The notes beneath the pieces are model-generated. The model made no database searches and was not told the DNA's origin. It saw nothing but the letters and a program-made list of their open reading frames with translations. From positions 4,024,001 through 4,088,000 of the forward strand of contig NZ_CP042466.1 in the NCBI RefSeq assembly GCF_008330225.1: a stretch of 64,000 nt of DNA, read 5' to 3'. Positions 8,328 to 17,243 of this stretch are shown here, one piece after another; position 1 is the stretch's first letter, and every line of letters begins with the position of its first letter. Source of the stretch: Geobacter sp. FeAm09. GTDB lineage: Bacteria; Desulfobacterota; Desulfuromonadia; Geobacterales; Pseudopelobacteraceae. The position numbers and the translations under genes are program-made.

Positions 8328-8972
8328 ATGAAGTTTTTCATCGACACAGCCGACGTCAAGGAGATCCGCGCGGCCCATGAACTGGGGTTGGTGGACGGCG
8401 TTACCACCAACCCTTCCCTGATCGCCAAGTCGGGGCGCAAGTTCAAGGATGTCATCAAGGAGATCGTCTCCATCGTGGACGGCCCGATCTCGGCCGAGGT
8501 CATCTCCCTGGACGCCCCCGGCATGATCAAGGAAGCCAAGGAACTGGTCAAGATCCACAAGAACATCGTGGTCAAGGTGCCCATGACGCCGGAAGGGCTC
8601 AAGGCCACCAAGGCCCTGTCGGAAAAGGGGATCAAGACCAACGTGACCCTGATCTTCACCCCCCTGCAGGCGCTCCTGGCCGCCAAGGCCGGCGCCACCT
8701 ACGTCTCCCCCTTCGTCGGCCGGCTGGACGACATCTCCCAGGACGGCATGGGGATCATCGAAGAGATCCGCACCATCTTCGACAACTACGGCTACACCGC
8801 CGAGATCATCGTGGCCAGCGTGCGCAACCCGATCCATGTCCTCAATTCGGCCCTGATCGGCGCCGATATCGCCACGATCCCCTACTCGGTCATCATGCAG
8901 CTTGCCAAGCACCCCCTGACCGATGCCGGCATCAAGAAGTTCCTGGCCGACTGGGAAAGCGTGCCCAAGTAA
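8328..8972 (+). CDS. tal: Transaldolase, small TalC/FSA-type
   Basis: A 214-aa cytosolic enzyme of the short transaldolase (fructose-6-phosphate aldolase-like) family, moving dihydroxyacetone units in the pentose phosphate pathway. The N-terminal [10 protein letters not shown] and [14 protein letters not shown] are diagnostic. The Schiff-base lysine is Lys83 in [10 protein letters not shown], and [20 protein letters not shown] and [11 protein letters not shown] follow as expected. The length is standard. GGAGGA lies 7-8 bp before the ATG. Whether it acts as transaldolase or F6P aldolase cannot be settled here, though most bacterial members of this subgroup are transaldolases. Confidence 0.93.
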   Translation: MKFFIDTADVKEIRAAHELGLVDGVTTNPSLIAKSGRKFKDVIKEIVSIVDGPISAEVISLDAPGMIKEAKELVKIHKNIVVKVPMTPEGLKATKALSEKGIKTNVTLIFTPLQALLAAKAGATYVSPFVGRLDDISQDGMGIIEEIRTIFDNYGYTAEIIVASVRNPIHVLNSALIGADIATIPYSVIMQLAKHPLTDAGIKKFLADWESVPK

Positions 8973-8986
8973 AGAAGGCCCATCGT

Positions 8987-9065
8987 GGCCACGGGGTCAC
9001 GGAGGCGCAAAGAAAACCGGGAGCACGATGCGGTGACCGGTTTTTTCTCCGTGGCCCTGTGGCAG
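8987..9065. repeat. Palindromic intergenic repeat, copy A (also a likely terminator)
   Basis: Two imperfect arms (8987-9020 and 9037-9065) carry GGTCACGGAG/CTCCGTGGCC-type complementarity. The inner part, AAAACCGG ... CCGGTTTTTT (9013-9046), forms a hairpin followed by Ts, so it can terminate the transaldolase transcript. Similar arms recur at 16189-16325 and 57944-58339. Confidence 0.55.
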
Positions 9066-9112
9066 ATCGTTGCCCCTGATTGCTTCGGTGATTAATATAT
9101 GCAAATCCTGGT

Positions 9113-9164
9113 GTAGGGGCGCATTGCATGCGCCCTGATTGGGCGAACAGCAGTTCGCCCCTAC
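9113..9164. repeat. REP-like palindrome upstream of glgA
   Basis: GTAGGGGCG ... CGCCCCTAC forms the outer arms. Inside are two smaller hairpins, GGGCGCA/TGCGCCC (9117-9135) and GGGCGAAC/GTTCGCCC (9141-9160). This layout matches widespread bacterial intergenic repeats. It lies 48 bp upstream of the glgA start. Confidence 0.65.
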
Positions 9165-9211
9165 GATTCAGATATTTAACCACCGAAACGGTATCTTCTC
9201 CCGGAGTTCCC

Positions 9212-10732
9212 GTGAAGCCTTCCCTTCCCAAACTTTCCATCCTCTTCTCCGCCTCCGAGGCCGCACCCTTTGCCAAGGAGGGGGGGCTGGGGGATGTGGT
9301 CGGCGCCCTGCCCAAGTACCTGTCGCGCATGGGGCACGATGTGCGCGTGGTCATCCCGCGCTACTATGCCGTCAACCGGGAGAAGTACGGCCTCAAGCAG
9401 CTGCCGGGGACGCTGGTGGTGCCCATGGGCATCATCGGCCGCATGTACTGCGGCGTCTACGAGGGCAAGCTGCCGGGGAGCGAGGTCCCGGTCTATTTCC
9501 TGGAGCACGAGCAGTTCTACGGCCGCTCCGGGCTCTACCAGCAGGACGGCCGGGGGTATCAGGACAACGACAACCGCTTCGTCTTCCTCTCCAAGGCCTC
9601 CCTGGAACTGTGCAAGATGCTCGACTGGGCGCCGGACGTGATCCATGCCCACGACTGGCACACCGGCGCCATTCCCCTCCTGCTCAACACCTCCTACCTG
9701 CACGACCGCTACGTGGGCAACGCCGCCTCGCTCCTCTCCATCCACAACATGCAGCACCAGGGCAACTACTATCCCGGCCTGATGGAGGTGCTCGGCGTCG
9801 GCTGGAAACACTTCAATTACCTGGAACTGGAAAAGGACGATCAGGTCAACCTGCTCAAGGGGGGGATCTACCACGCCACGCTCCTTTCCACGGTCAGCGA
9901 GGGATATGCCCGGGAGATCCAGACGGCGGAGTACGGCTGGGGGCTGGAGGGGGTGGTGCGGGAGCGGGCGGCCGACCTGTACGGCATCCTGAACGGCGTG
10001 GATTACGAGGAGTGGGACCCGGCCACCGACCACTGCATCGCCGCCACCTATACGGCCCGGACCGTGAAAAAGGGGAAGGCCGCCTGCAAGCGCGACCTGC
10101 AAGAGCGCATGGGGCTGCCCCTGCGTGCAGACGTGCCGCTGTTCGGCGTGGTCTCCCGCATGGTCAGGCAGAAGGGGACCGACCTGATCGCCGAGGCCAT
10201 CCACCGCATCCTGGAGATGGATGTGCAGTTCGTCATGGTCGGCAACGGCGAGCCGTGGGCACACTTCTTTTTCGGCGACGTGGCCGCCGCCCATCCGGAC
10301 AAGTTCGCCTGTTACATCGGCTACAGCGAGGAGTTGGCCCACAAGGTGGAGGCAGGGGCCGATTTCTTCGTCATGCCTTCGTCGTTCGAGCCGTGCGGCC
10401 TCAACCAGATGTACTCCCTGGCCTACGGCACCCCGCCCGTGGTGCGCGCCACCGGCGGCCTGGAGGACAGCGTGGAGAATTTCGACGAAGAGGCCCTGGC
10501 CGGCGACGGCTTCAAGTTCCACCACCATACCGCCGCTGCGCTCTTCGACACCATCGGCTGGGCGACCTGGACCTTCTTCAACAATCCCGCGGGGCTGGCG
10601 GCCCTCAGGAAAAACGGCATGAAGAAACGCTTCACCTGGGAGGCCGCGGCACTCAGGTACGACAAGCTCTATCGCCTGGCCGTCCGCCGGCGCCGCGGCG
10701 AGGAATACTTTCGCAATCGTTTCGGCGATTAG
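9212..10732 (+). CDS. glgA: Glycogen synthase, GT5 family
   Basis: A 506-aa cytosolic ADP-glucose-dependent alpha-1,4-glucan synthase. The nucleotide-sugar loop KEGGLGDV is at residues 22-29, the GT-B second domain has GVVSRMVRQKGTDL, and the C-terminal signature SSFEPCGLNQMYSLAYGTPP followed by GGLEDSV contains the catalytic Glu. The length fits GlgA. The GTG at 9212 is chosen because CCGGAG precedes it by 5 bp and the protein then starts at the family's usual point (LSILFSASEAAPFAK). The stop codon overlaps the left end of a terminal-inverted-repeat element (10729-10888). No other glg gene is in view. Confidence 0.93.
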   Translation: MKPSLPKLSILFSASEAAPFAKEGGLGDVVGALPKYLSRMGHDVRVVIPRYYAVNREKYGLKQLPGTLVVPMGIIGRMYCGVYEGKLPGSEVPVYFLEHEQFYGRSGLYQQDGRGYQDNDNRFVFLSKASLELCKMLDWAPDVIHAHDWHTGAIPLLLNTSYLHDRYVGNAASLLSIHNMQHQGNYYPGLMEVLGVGWKHFNYLELEKDDQVNLLKGGIYHATLLSTVSEGYAREIQTAEYGWGLEGVVRERAADLYGILNGVDYEEWDPATDHCIAATYTARTVKKGKAACKRDLQERMGLPLRADVPLFGVVSRMVRQKGTDLIAEAIHRILEMDVQFVMVGNGEPWAHFFFGDVAAAHPDKFACYIGYSEELAHKVEAGADFFVMPSSFEPCGLNQMYSLAYGTPPVVRATGGLEDSVENFDEEALAGDGFKFHHHTAAALFDTIGWATWTFFNNPAGLAALRKNGMKKRFTWEAAALRYDKLYRLAVRRRRGEEYFRNRFGD

Positions 10733-10888
10733 CAGGCTGTTGACCATAGTTGAACAACTCGGGTTGTTCAACTATGGTCAGATCGTCGCACCCGCTCGAC
10801 AAGCCCTGAGGATACGTAGCCGGCCTTCGCCGCACGAAAGGGCGTTCGAGGACGAAGGCCCGATGGCTGTTTTTCAACAACCTACTTA
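10729..10888. mobile_element. MITE-like element with terminal inverted repeats and an 18-bp hairpin
   Basis: The ends TTAGCAGGCTGTTGA (10729-10743) and the complement of TCAACAACCTACTTA (10874-10888) match at 12 of 15 positions. Inside is a perfect 18-bp inverted repeat (TGACCATAGTTGAACAAC, 10741-10758 with 10763-10780) around the tetraloop TCGG. No coding capacity. No clean target duplication is visible. It lies between glgA and the next gene and includes the glgA stop codon. Confidence 0.5.
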
Positions 10889-10899
10889 GAGGTCCTGCC

Positions 10900-12180
10900 A
10901 TGGCATCCGACCAGTACGACGTCGTCATCATCGGCACCGGCCCTGCAGCCCTCGGGGCCGCATTCCACCTCACCGACAAACTCCCCTCCCTCGCCATCCT
11001 GATGATCGACAAGGAAGCGGTCTGCTCCGGCGGCCTCCTGAACGACTGCAAGCAGAACTACTCCTATCCCATCGGCTTTGCCCAAGAGTACTGGACCAGG
11101 GAAGAGGCCGAACGGCTGCTGCCGCTCGTGGAGGAAAAGCTTCGGCCGGCCTTCAAGGAGCGGCACAACCTGGAGACCTACCGCCGGCGCGCCGAACGGA
11201 TCGGGGTGACCCTCTACGACATCCGCCAGGCCCACGTGGGCACCGACCAAAGCACGTTTCTGATCCGGCGCCTGATGGCCGAACTCGCCGGCCGCGGGGT
11301 CCGCATCCTGCTGAAGCGCGAGGTGACCGACGTGCGGGAGTCGGGCGGCGGGGCGGAGCTGACCATCGACGGTGCGGAGCGGGTCCGGGCGGGCGCGGTG
11401 ATCATGGCGCCGGGCAGAAAGGGGTTCGGCTTTCTGCAGCGCATCATGGAGCAACTCGGCATCCCCTACATCGACAACATCGTGGATGTGGGCATCCGTG
11501 TCGAGACGCGGCTGGCCAACTACCCCATCGTCAGGGATTATTACGATCCCAAGTTCTACTTTCCCGAACGGGTGCGGACCTTCTGCACCAATTCGGGGCA
11601 CGCCCGGGTGGTGCTGGAGCGCTATGAGGACTTCAGCCTCGTCAACGGCCACGCCCTGTCGGAGCAGAAGAGCGGCAACGACCTGGTCAATTTCGCCCTC
11701 CTGAAGACCATCGGGCTGAAGGACCCGGTCCGCAGCGGCCAGCAGATGGCCCTCTTTCTCGGCCGGCTGGCCCACGAGATCGGCGGCGGCCGGCCGCTCA
11801 TGCAGCGGGTGGGGGACTTCAGGATGGGGAAGCGCTCCTCGGCCGAGACCTTCAACGACGACCTCTACTCCTTCCGCCCCACCTGCCCGGTAACCGCCGG
11901 CGACCTGGGGCTGGCGGTCCCGGCCAAGATCATGCGCCACCTCTGGGCGGCCCTGAAGAAGCTCGACACCATCGTCCCCGGGGTCCTGCACCCCAGCACC
12001 ATCATGTACTACCCCGAGATCAAGATGTACGCCAACAAGCCCACCTTCATCGACGCCCACTTCCGGGTCAGCCCCCACCTCTCCATGATCGGGGACGGTG
12101 CCGGCACCTCCCGGGGCATCACCGGCGCCTGGGCCAGCGGGATCAGGGCGGCCGAGGGGATCGTGCAGGCGCGGGGGTGA
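10900..12180 (+). CDS. Uncharacterised FAD-dependent dehydrogenase (COG2509-type)
   Basis: A 426-aa flavoprotein. The N-terminal dinucleotide-binding fold reads DVVIIGTGPAALGAAFHL, with the acidic end of the second strand at MIDKEAVCSGG. A C-terminal FAD-binding stretch, SMIGDGAGTSRGITGAWASG, closes the fold. The central region (APGRKGFGFLQRIMEQLGI, then NIVDVGIRVETRLANYPIV) matches the conserved but uncharacterised FAD-dependent dehydrogenase group. The substrate is unknown. It stands alone between a MITE-like element and a lipoprotein gene. AGAGG precedes the start by a usable distance. Confidence 0.8.
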   Translation: MASDQYDVVIIGTGPAALGAAFHLTDKLPSLAILMIDKEAVCSGGLLNDCKQNYSYPIGFAQEYWTREEAERLLPLVEEKLRPAFKERHNLETYRRRAERIGVTLYDIRQAHVGTDQSTFLIRRLMAELAGRGVRILLKREVTDVRESGGGAELTIDGAERVRAGAVIMAPGRKGFGFLQRIMEQLGIPYIDNIVDVGIRVETRLANYPIVRDYYDPKFYFPERVRTFCTNSGHARVVLERYEDFSLVNGHALSEQKSGNDLVNFALLKTIGLKDPVRSGQQMALFLGRLAHEIGGGRPLMQRVGDFRMGKRSSAETFNDDLYSFRPTCPVTAGDLGLAVPAKIMRHLWAALKKLDTIVPGVLHPSTIMYYPEIKMYANKPTFIDAHFRVSPHLSMIGDGAGTSRGITGAWASGIRAAEGIVQARG

Positions 12181-12309
12181 GGCGGTTCACGGCGCCGCAT
12201 GCCGCACGGCTTGGCGGGAGCCCTTGTGAATTGCGCCGGGATTGGGTATGGTGTCCGGAATTGCCCCATTAGGTTCAGCACTATTACCGGGCGTAAGGAG
12301 CGAACGACC

Positions 12310-13476
12310 ATGAAACGGATGATTGCGGCGATTCTGGGCACGGCGGTTATCTGCCTCGGCGGCTGCGCCGCGAGCCTGCCCCCCCATGAGGAACTGAACC
12401 GGGCGGTGAAAAAGAGCCTCGAGGCCACCGGGTTCAACTATAGCGCGAAGAGCAGGATCACCGATCTCTCCCTGCCGAAACGGGATGCGGAAACCACGGC
12501 CTCGGGCGCCAGGGGCTTGAAATACCTGGGGGCGGGCCTCGATATCGTCCGGGGATTTTCCGTGAACATGGACGGCGCCGTCGATATGAAGGCCAAAAAA
12601 TCGGAGGTGCTGTACGACCTGCATTACGACAGGGACAACGTGGAGGTCTCCATCAGGCTGCCCCTGCTGATGGATTACGGCACCCAGACGATCTACGTCG
12701 GCCCGTCGCTTCTGCATACGGTCCTTGATGCCGTCGCTCCCCACTCCCCTGATACCAGGGGCCGGCTCATAAAGATAAACATCGGCGAACTGCTCCAGGA
12801 GGGCGCGGCAAACACCCCGGAACTTGCAAAGCTGCTCGGCGGGGACCGTTTCAGCGCACAGAGCATGGACCGGTACAACGACGTGTTCAAGGCCGTGCTC
12901 ATGGCGGCCGTCACCAGGCTGGACGACTCCAACTGCAGCGACCAGCCGCTTACCGAGCGGGACGGGAAAGCCGGCGTGGCGCGGCGTATCCGGGTAACGT
13001 TGGGACATAGGGATGCCGTTGCCCTGGCTGTGGACATTATCGACGGCGTGGCCCAGGCCCTCTTTCGGGAGGGGGTCATCAACGAGCAAGAGCGTGCGCG
13101 ACTGCTTACGCTTACGGACCGGCAGATGCTGGACGGCCTTGCCGACACATTGGTCCTGGCGATGACCAATGATGTGGGCATCGGGCATACGGGCCACATC
13201 GGCTTATGGGAGACCCGGCTGAGCGTTGCCGACAAGAAGGGGGGGTACCGGGTCGGCGTTGAGACGGTCAGCACGTTTGACCGCTACGATGCGCCGCGCT
13301 TCACCATGGCCCCCGAGGCCAGCCGGGCCGTTGACTTCAAAGAGGTGCTGAACGCCATACTGGCGGCCACGGCGAAGGACGAGGAGGACGCTTCGCAGAT
13401 GGGCGAGGAGGACCCCGACGACGATTCCTGCACCCCGGAGGCCCCGGCCCCGGGTGGCCCGGAATCAACATTGTAG
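12310..13476 (+). CDS. Predicted lipoprotein of unknown function
   Basis: A 388-aa protein with a lipoprotein signal peptide (MKRMIAAILGTAVICLGGCA, lipobox LGGC, lipidated Cys20). After residue 20 it is soluble and mixed alpha/beta without recognised motifs; the C-terminus is acidic and proline-rich (EEDASQMGEEDPDDD). I do not recognise the family. AAGGAG at 12295-12300 lies 9 bp before the chosen ATG. A possible promoter (TTGTGA, 18 bp, TATGGT) sits at about 12224-12253. Neighbours give no functional hint. Confidence 0.7.
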   Translation: MKRMIAAILGTAVICLGGCAASLPPHEELNRAVKKSLEATGFNYSAKSRITDLSLPKRDAETTASGARGLKYLGAGLDIVRGFSVNMDGAVDMKAKKSEVLYDLHYDRDNVEVSIRLPLLMDYGTQTIYVGPSLLHTVLDAVAPHSPDTRGRLIKINIGELLQEGAANTPELAKLLGGDRFSAQSMDRYNDVFKAVLMAAVTRLDDSNCSDQPLTERDGKAGVARRIRVTLGHRDAVALAVDIIDGVAQALFREGVINEQERARLLTLTDRQMLDGLADTLVLAMTNDVGIGHTGHIGLWETRLSVADKKGGYRVGVETVSTFDRYDAPRFTMAPEASRAVDFKEVLNAILAATAKDEEDASQMGEEDPDDDSCTPEAPAPGGPESTL

Positions 13477-13620
13477 GGCTGTGGCGGCTTATTTTTCCCT
13501 CTTCCTTTGGCCCGCCGCTCCTTTCACCCGCATGCGCGAAAGTGGGCACGGCACCATGGCGCTTTGCCGCAGGTTTGGTATGATGGAGGAGTGTCGCACA
13601 CCGTGTGAAAGGGAAACGCC

Positions 13621-14679
13621 ATGACGGATGACAACAGCGTACCGGAAGGGCTCCGGCGCTCCAGGGAACATTCCGACGAGATGCTGGAATGGCTGCAGGG
13701 GCGGGGAAAGACCATCATCGTCATCCACGACAACCCGGACCCCGATTGCCTGGCCTCGGCCATGGCGTTCCGCCATCTGCTGGCCATGAAACTGAGCAGG
13801 GATGCGGTCATCACCTTTTCCGGCATGATCGGGCGCAGTGAAAACCTCGCCATGGCAAAGGCGTTGGAGATGACGCTCCACCCCCTGGAAATGGTCGATA
13901 TGGCGGAGGTCAGCGCGGTCTGCATGCTGGACACCCAGCCGGGCACGGGGAACAACTCCCTCCCCCCGGGATGCCGGGTGGATATCCTCATCGACCATCA
14001 TCCCCTACGGGATGCGAGCCGAACGTGCCGTTGGGCGGATGTGCGCGACGGTTACGGCGCCACCGCCACGATCCTCTACGAATACCTGGTGGCGCAGAAC
14101 ATCACCATCGGCACGAAACTGGCCACGGCCCTGTTCTACGCCATCAAATCCGAGACCCAGGACCTGGGACGGGAGGCGAACCGGCCCGACCGGGACGCAT
14201 ACCTGCGCCTTTTCCCCGTGGCCAACAAGCGGATTCTGTACGAAATAACCCATCCCAAGCTGCCGGTGGAGTACTTCCTGGCAATCCACAACGGCCTTGA
14301 AAACACGCTGATCTACGGGAAGCTGCTGGTGGTGAACCTGATGGCCATCTGCTTTCCCGAAATGGTGGCGGAGGTGGCCGACTACCTGATCAGGCTGGAG
14401 GGGGCCGAGACCGTGCTGAGCATGGGGCATTACAACGACGGGGTGATCCTCTCCCTCCGTACCACCGACAGCCTCCTCAACGCGGGCGAGACGATCAAGC
14501 GGCTGGTTGCGGGGCGGGGGACGGCCGGAGGGCACGGCACGATGGCGGGGGGCAAGCTGGACCGTGTGCCGTTTGACCCCGCTCTGCTGGCGGAGACCGA
14601 GGCGTTCCTGACCCAGGGGCTGTTGCGGGAGCTCTCCCTGGGGGACGTGACCCCCACCCGGCTGATCAAGCCCCGGTAG
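13621..14679 (+). CDS. DHH/DHHA1 phosphoesterase (NrnA-like)
   Basis: A 352-aa member of the DHH family, which includes nanoRNase/pAp phosphatases and cyclic-dinucleotide phosphodiesterases. Metal-binding motifs are in order: HDNPDPDCLASAMA (about residues 38-51), a second Asp in VCMLDTQPGT, the DHH motif in ILIDHHPLRDAS, and a C-terminal DHHA1 motif GRGTAGGHGTMAGG. No RecJ-specific or CBS domain is present. It probably degrades short RNA or signalling nucleotides; the exact substrate cannot be told from the motifs. The GAAAGGGAAACGCC leader supplies a modest ribosome site. Confidence 0.85.
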   Translation: MTDDNSVPEGLRRSREHSDEMLEWLQGRGKTIIVIHDNPDPDCLASAMAFRHLLAMKLSRDAVITFSGMIGRSENLAMAKALEMTLHPLEMVDMAEVSAVCMLDTQPGTGNNSLPPGCRVDILIDHHPLRDASRTCRWADVRDGYGATATILYEYLVAQNITIGTKLATALFYAIKSETQDLGREANRPDRDAYLRLFPVANKRILYEITHPKLPVEYFLAIHNGLENTLIYGKLLVVNLMAICFPEMVAEVADYLIRLEGAETVLSMGHYNDGVILSLRTTDSLLNAGETIKRLVAGRGTAGGHGTMAGGKLDRVPFDPALLAETEAFLTQGLLRELSLGDVTPTRLIKPR

Positions 14680-14766
14680 GCGAACGGGTCGGCCCGGCTT
14701 TCCCCCAACCCGTGTCGCCCCGCCGGCGAACCGTATCCTGCCGCCACCGGCACCGGAGCAGTGGAC

Positions 14767-16164
14767 ATGACCGCACCGATCCAAAACCTTCACCAGTTTC
14801 TCGCCCTTCTGGAAGAGCAAGGGGAACTGAGCCGCATCGAGGCAGAGGCCGATCCCATCCTGGAGATCGCCGCCATCACCGACCGGATCTGCAAAGAGCC
14901 GGCCGGCGGCCGGGCGCTCCTCTTCCAGCGCCCGAAGGGGAGCAGCCTCCCCGTGGCCACCAACCTGTTCGGCTCCCTCCGGCGGGTGTGCCTGGCCCTG
15001 GGCGTGGACCGGCTTGACCGCTTGACGGAGCGCATGGCCGCATTGCTGGCCCCGCTGCCGGATCAGGAGGTTGCCGGCCTCGACCGCCGGATCGGCGCCC
15101 TGCCGGAGTTCTCCCGTTTCGCCCCCGTTGCCGGGCGGGACCCTGACCTCGTGGCCATGGAGGAGCCCGACCTGGGCCGGTTCCCGTTCCTCCAGAGCTG
15201 GCCGGGGGATGGCGCCGGCGAGGGGCATGGGCGGTACATCACCCTGCCCCAGGTGTTCACCGCCGCCCCGGACGGCACCGGCCCCAACTGCGGCATGTAC
15301 CGCTGCCAGGTGCGCGGCCCCCGAGAACTGGGCGTGCGCTGGCATCCGGGGAGCGGTGCGGCGCGGCATTTCGAGGCATACCGCCTGCGGGGCGAACCGA
15401 TGCCGGTGGCGATCGCTCTGGGCGGGCCCCCGGCGGCGCTCTTCAGCGCCATGCTGCCGTTGCCGGGCGACCTGGATGAGATGACCTTTGCCGGCTTCCT
15501 GCGAAGAGCACCCCTTGACCTGGCCCCCTGCCGGAGCGTCCCGCTGCGGGTTCCGGCCGGATGCGAGGTGGTGATCGAGGGCTACGCCGATCCGGCTGAA
15601 ACGGTTATGGAAGGGCCCTTCGGCAACCACACCGGCTTTTATGCACCCCCGGCACCGGTTCCCCTGGTGCGGGTGACCGCCGTCAGCCTCCGGGCCGATG
15701 CCGTTGTCCCGGCGACCCTGGTGGGGCCGCCCCCCATGGAGGACTGCTGGATGGCCGCGGCCTGGGAACGGCTGCTCGTCGCCTTGGTGCGCCGCATGGC
15801 GCCGGCGGTGGCCGATATCCGTTTTCCCCGGGAGTGGGTCTTCCACCAGAGCGCCATCATTTCCCTTGAAAACCCGCACCCCGGCATGGTAAGGGAGATG
15901 GCCGGCCTGCTCTGGCGGACCCCCTGGTTCGGGGCGGCCCGCCTGCTGCTCTTCGTCGCTGCGGATGCCGTCCCGGCGGACCTGTCCCGGGCGGCCTGGC
16001 GTAGCATCAACCTGGCGGACGCCGGCTGCGACCTGATCCGGGACGAGAGCGGCCTGCGGCTGGCGCTGGATGCCACCGGCAGCCGCGCGCCCCGCCCGCC
16101 GGTCGTCACGGACGGGGCAATTGCGGAGCAGGTGGCGCTGCGCTGGCGGGAATATGGGGTGTGA
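14767..16164 (+). CDS. ubiD: UbiD-family prenyl-FMN-dependent decarboxylase
   Basis: A 465-aa UbiD-type (de)carboxylase, which uses prenylated FMN made by UbiX. Visible family stretches include FSRFAPVAGRDPDLVAMEEP near residue 115 onward, VFTAAPDGTGPNCGMYRCQV, and EGPFGNHTGFYAPPAPVP, which carries the catalytic Glu region. UbiA-like and UbiX-like genes follow, so the cluster very likely belongs to quinone (menaquinone, futalosine-branch) synthesis rather than aromatic degradation. The ATG at 14767 is preferred over the GTG at 14761 because GGAG (14755-14758) is 8 bp from it. The late-step role in menaquinone synthesis is inferred from this gene set. Confidence 0.87.
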   Translation: MTAPIQNLHQFLALLEEQGELSRIEAEADPILEIAAITDRICKEPAGGRALLFQRPKGSSLPVATNLFGSLRRVCLALGVDRLDRLTERMAALLAPLPDQEVAGLDRRIGALPEFSRFAPVAGRDPDLVAMEEPDLGRFPFLQSWPGDGAGEGHGRYITLPQVFTAAPDGTGPNCGMYRCQVRGPRELGVRWHPGSGAARHFEAYRLRGEPMPVAIALGGPPAALFSAMLPLPGDLDEMTFAGFLRRAPLDLAPCRSVPLRVPAGCEVVIEGYADPAETVMEGPFGNHTGFYAPPAPVPLVRVTAVSLRADAVVPATLVGPPPMEDCWMAAAWERLLVALVRRMAPAVADIRFPREWVFHQSAIISLENPHPGMVREMAGLLWRTPWFGAARLLLFVAADAVPADLSRAAWRSINLADAGCDLIRDESGLRLALDATGSRAPRPPVVTDGAIAEQVALRWREYGV

Positions 16165-16188
16165 GTCCCCAACCGCTCTAAACGTTGA

Positions 16189-16325
16189 AGGCGATCTCTC
16201 GCAAAGCTCACAAAGGCACAAAGAGAAGGCAAGGCTCTCTGCCGTAACGTAACTGCCTTGTTTTGCGATGTTCTCTGGGCCTTCGTGAGCTTTAACGAAC
16301 AGCGGTGAGCGGGTGAGAGAATCGT
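16189..16325. repeat. Palindromic intergenic repeat, copy B
   Basis: The left arm (about 16192-16227: CAAAGCTCACAAAGGCACAA followed by AGAGAA) is complementary to the right arm (about 16270-16300, TTCTCTGGGCCTTCGTGAGC). A second inner pair AAGGCA/TGCCTT lies between them. The outer part GGTGAGCGGGTGAGAGAA is shared in style with copy C at 58310-58336. No coding potential. It separates ubiD from ubiA. Confidence 0.55.
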
Positions 16326-16355
16326 TCTGATTAAATTTTTGAAAGGTTCCCTGGA

Positions 16356-17243
16356 ATGATAGCTATGGCAACGGAAACACGACTCATGCGCAAGATCACC
16401 GTATTCCTGGAGATGATCAAGTTCTCCCATACAGTCTTTGCGCTCCCCTTTGCCCTGACCGGGGCGCTTCTGGCGGCCAACGGCCTTCCCACCGGCCGTC
16501 AGGTCCTCTGGATCATCCTGGCCATGGCCGGTGCCCGCACGGCGGCCATGGGGCTGAACCGCCTGATCGACGCCGAGATCGACGCCAAGAACCCCCGTAC
16601 CGCCAATCGCGCCATCCCGGCCGGCCTGATCGGCAAGGGGGCAACCCTGGTATTCATCGTTGCGGCCACGCTGGTTTTGCTCTTTGCCGCCATGATGCTC
16701 AACCCGCTCTGCCTGAAGCTGGCCCCGGTGGCCATCTTCTTCCTGGTGCTCTACTCCTTTTGCAAGCGCTTTACCGCCCTGGCCCACGTGGTGCTGGGGA
16801 TTTGCCTGGCAGCGGCCCCCATGGGGGCCTGGATCGCCATTCGCGGCAGCATCGACACCCCCGCCCTGATCCTGGGGGGCATCGTCCTCTTCTGGGTGGC
16901 CGGCTTCGACATCCTCTACGCCCTCCAGGACCTGGAGTTCGACCGCGCCGCCGGGCTGCACTCCATCCCGGTCATGCTCGGGGTCGGGGGATCGCTCTGG
17001 GCGGCGCGCCTGTTCCACCTGGTGATGCTGGGACTGCTCCTGCTGCTGTTCGTCACCATGCACCTGGGGGTGCTGTTTTTGGCCGGCATCCTGGTGGCCA
17101 GCGCCATGCTGCTGTACGAACACCTGCTGCTCAAGGACGGCAACCTGGACAAGCTGGATGCGGCCTTTTTCAACATGAACGGCTATATCAGCATCGCCAT
17201 CCTGGCCTTCACGGCAGCAGAGCTGCTGGTGAAGTGGCCATGA
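16356..17243 (+). CDS. ubiA: UbiA-family polyprenyltransferase (menaquinone MqnP/UbiA-like)
   Basis: An integral membrane prenyltransferase of about 295 aa with 8-9 hydrophobic segments. The two Asp-rich magnesium/diphosphate motifs are visible: NRLIDAEIDAKNPRT near residue 68 and DILYALQDLEFDRAAG near residue 186. It attaches a polyprenyl chain to an aromatic acid. Its place between ubiD and ubiX homologues points to a quinone pathway; since these bacteria use menaquinone, the MqnP-type role is inferred. The stop overlaps the ubiX start (ATGA at 17240-17243), indicating translational coupling. The start could instead be the ATG at 16365. Confidence 0.88.
   Translation: MIAMATETRLMRKITVFLEMIKFSHTVFALPFALTGALLAANGLPTGRQVLWIILAMAGARTAAMGLNRLIDAEIDAKNPRTANRAIPAGLIGKGATLVFIVAATLVLLFAAMMLNPLCLKLAPVAIFFLVLYSFCKRFTALAHVVLGICLAAAPMGAWIAIRGSIDTPALILGGIVLFWVAGFDILYALQDLEFDRAAGLHSIPVMLGVGGSLWAARLFHLVMLGLLLLLFVTMHLGVLFLAGILVASAMLLYEHLLLKDGNLDKLDAAFFNMNGYISIAILAFTAAELLVKWP

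Noticed and set aside
9113-9164. A CRISPR-like or small-RNA signal
   Set aside because: It is a single palindromic unit without spacers; a REP-type intergenic repeat explains it.
9139-10743. A second full-length open frame overlapping glgA in another plus-strand frame
   Set aside because: Its product is low-complexity Arg/Gly/Pro-rich without motifs, whereas the glgA frame has the complete GT5 signature set.
13524-14001. Minus-strand open frames opposite the DHH phosphoesterase
   Set aside because: The plus-strand product carries all family motifs; the opposite frames show arginine/proline-rich composition typical of shadow frames.
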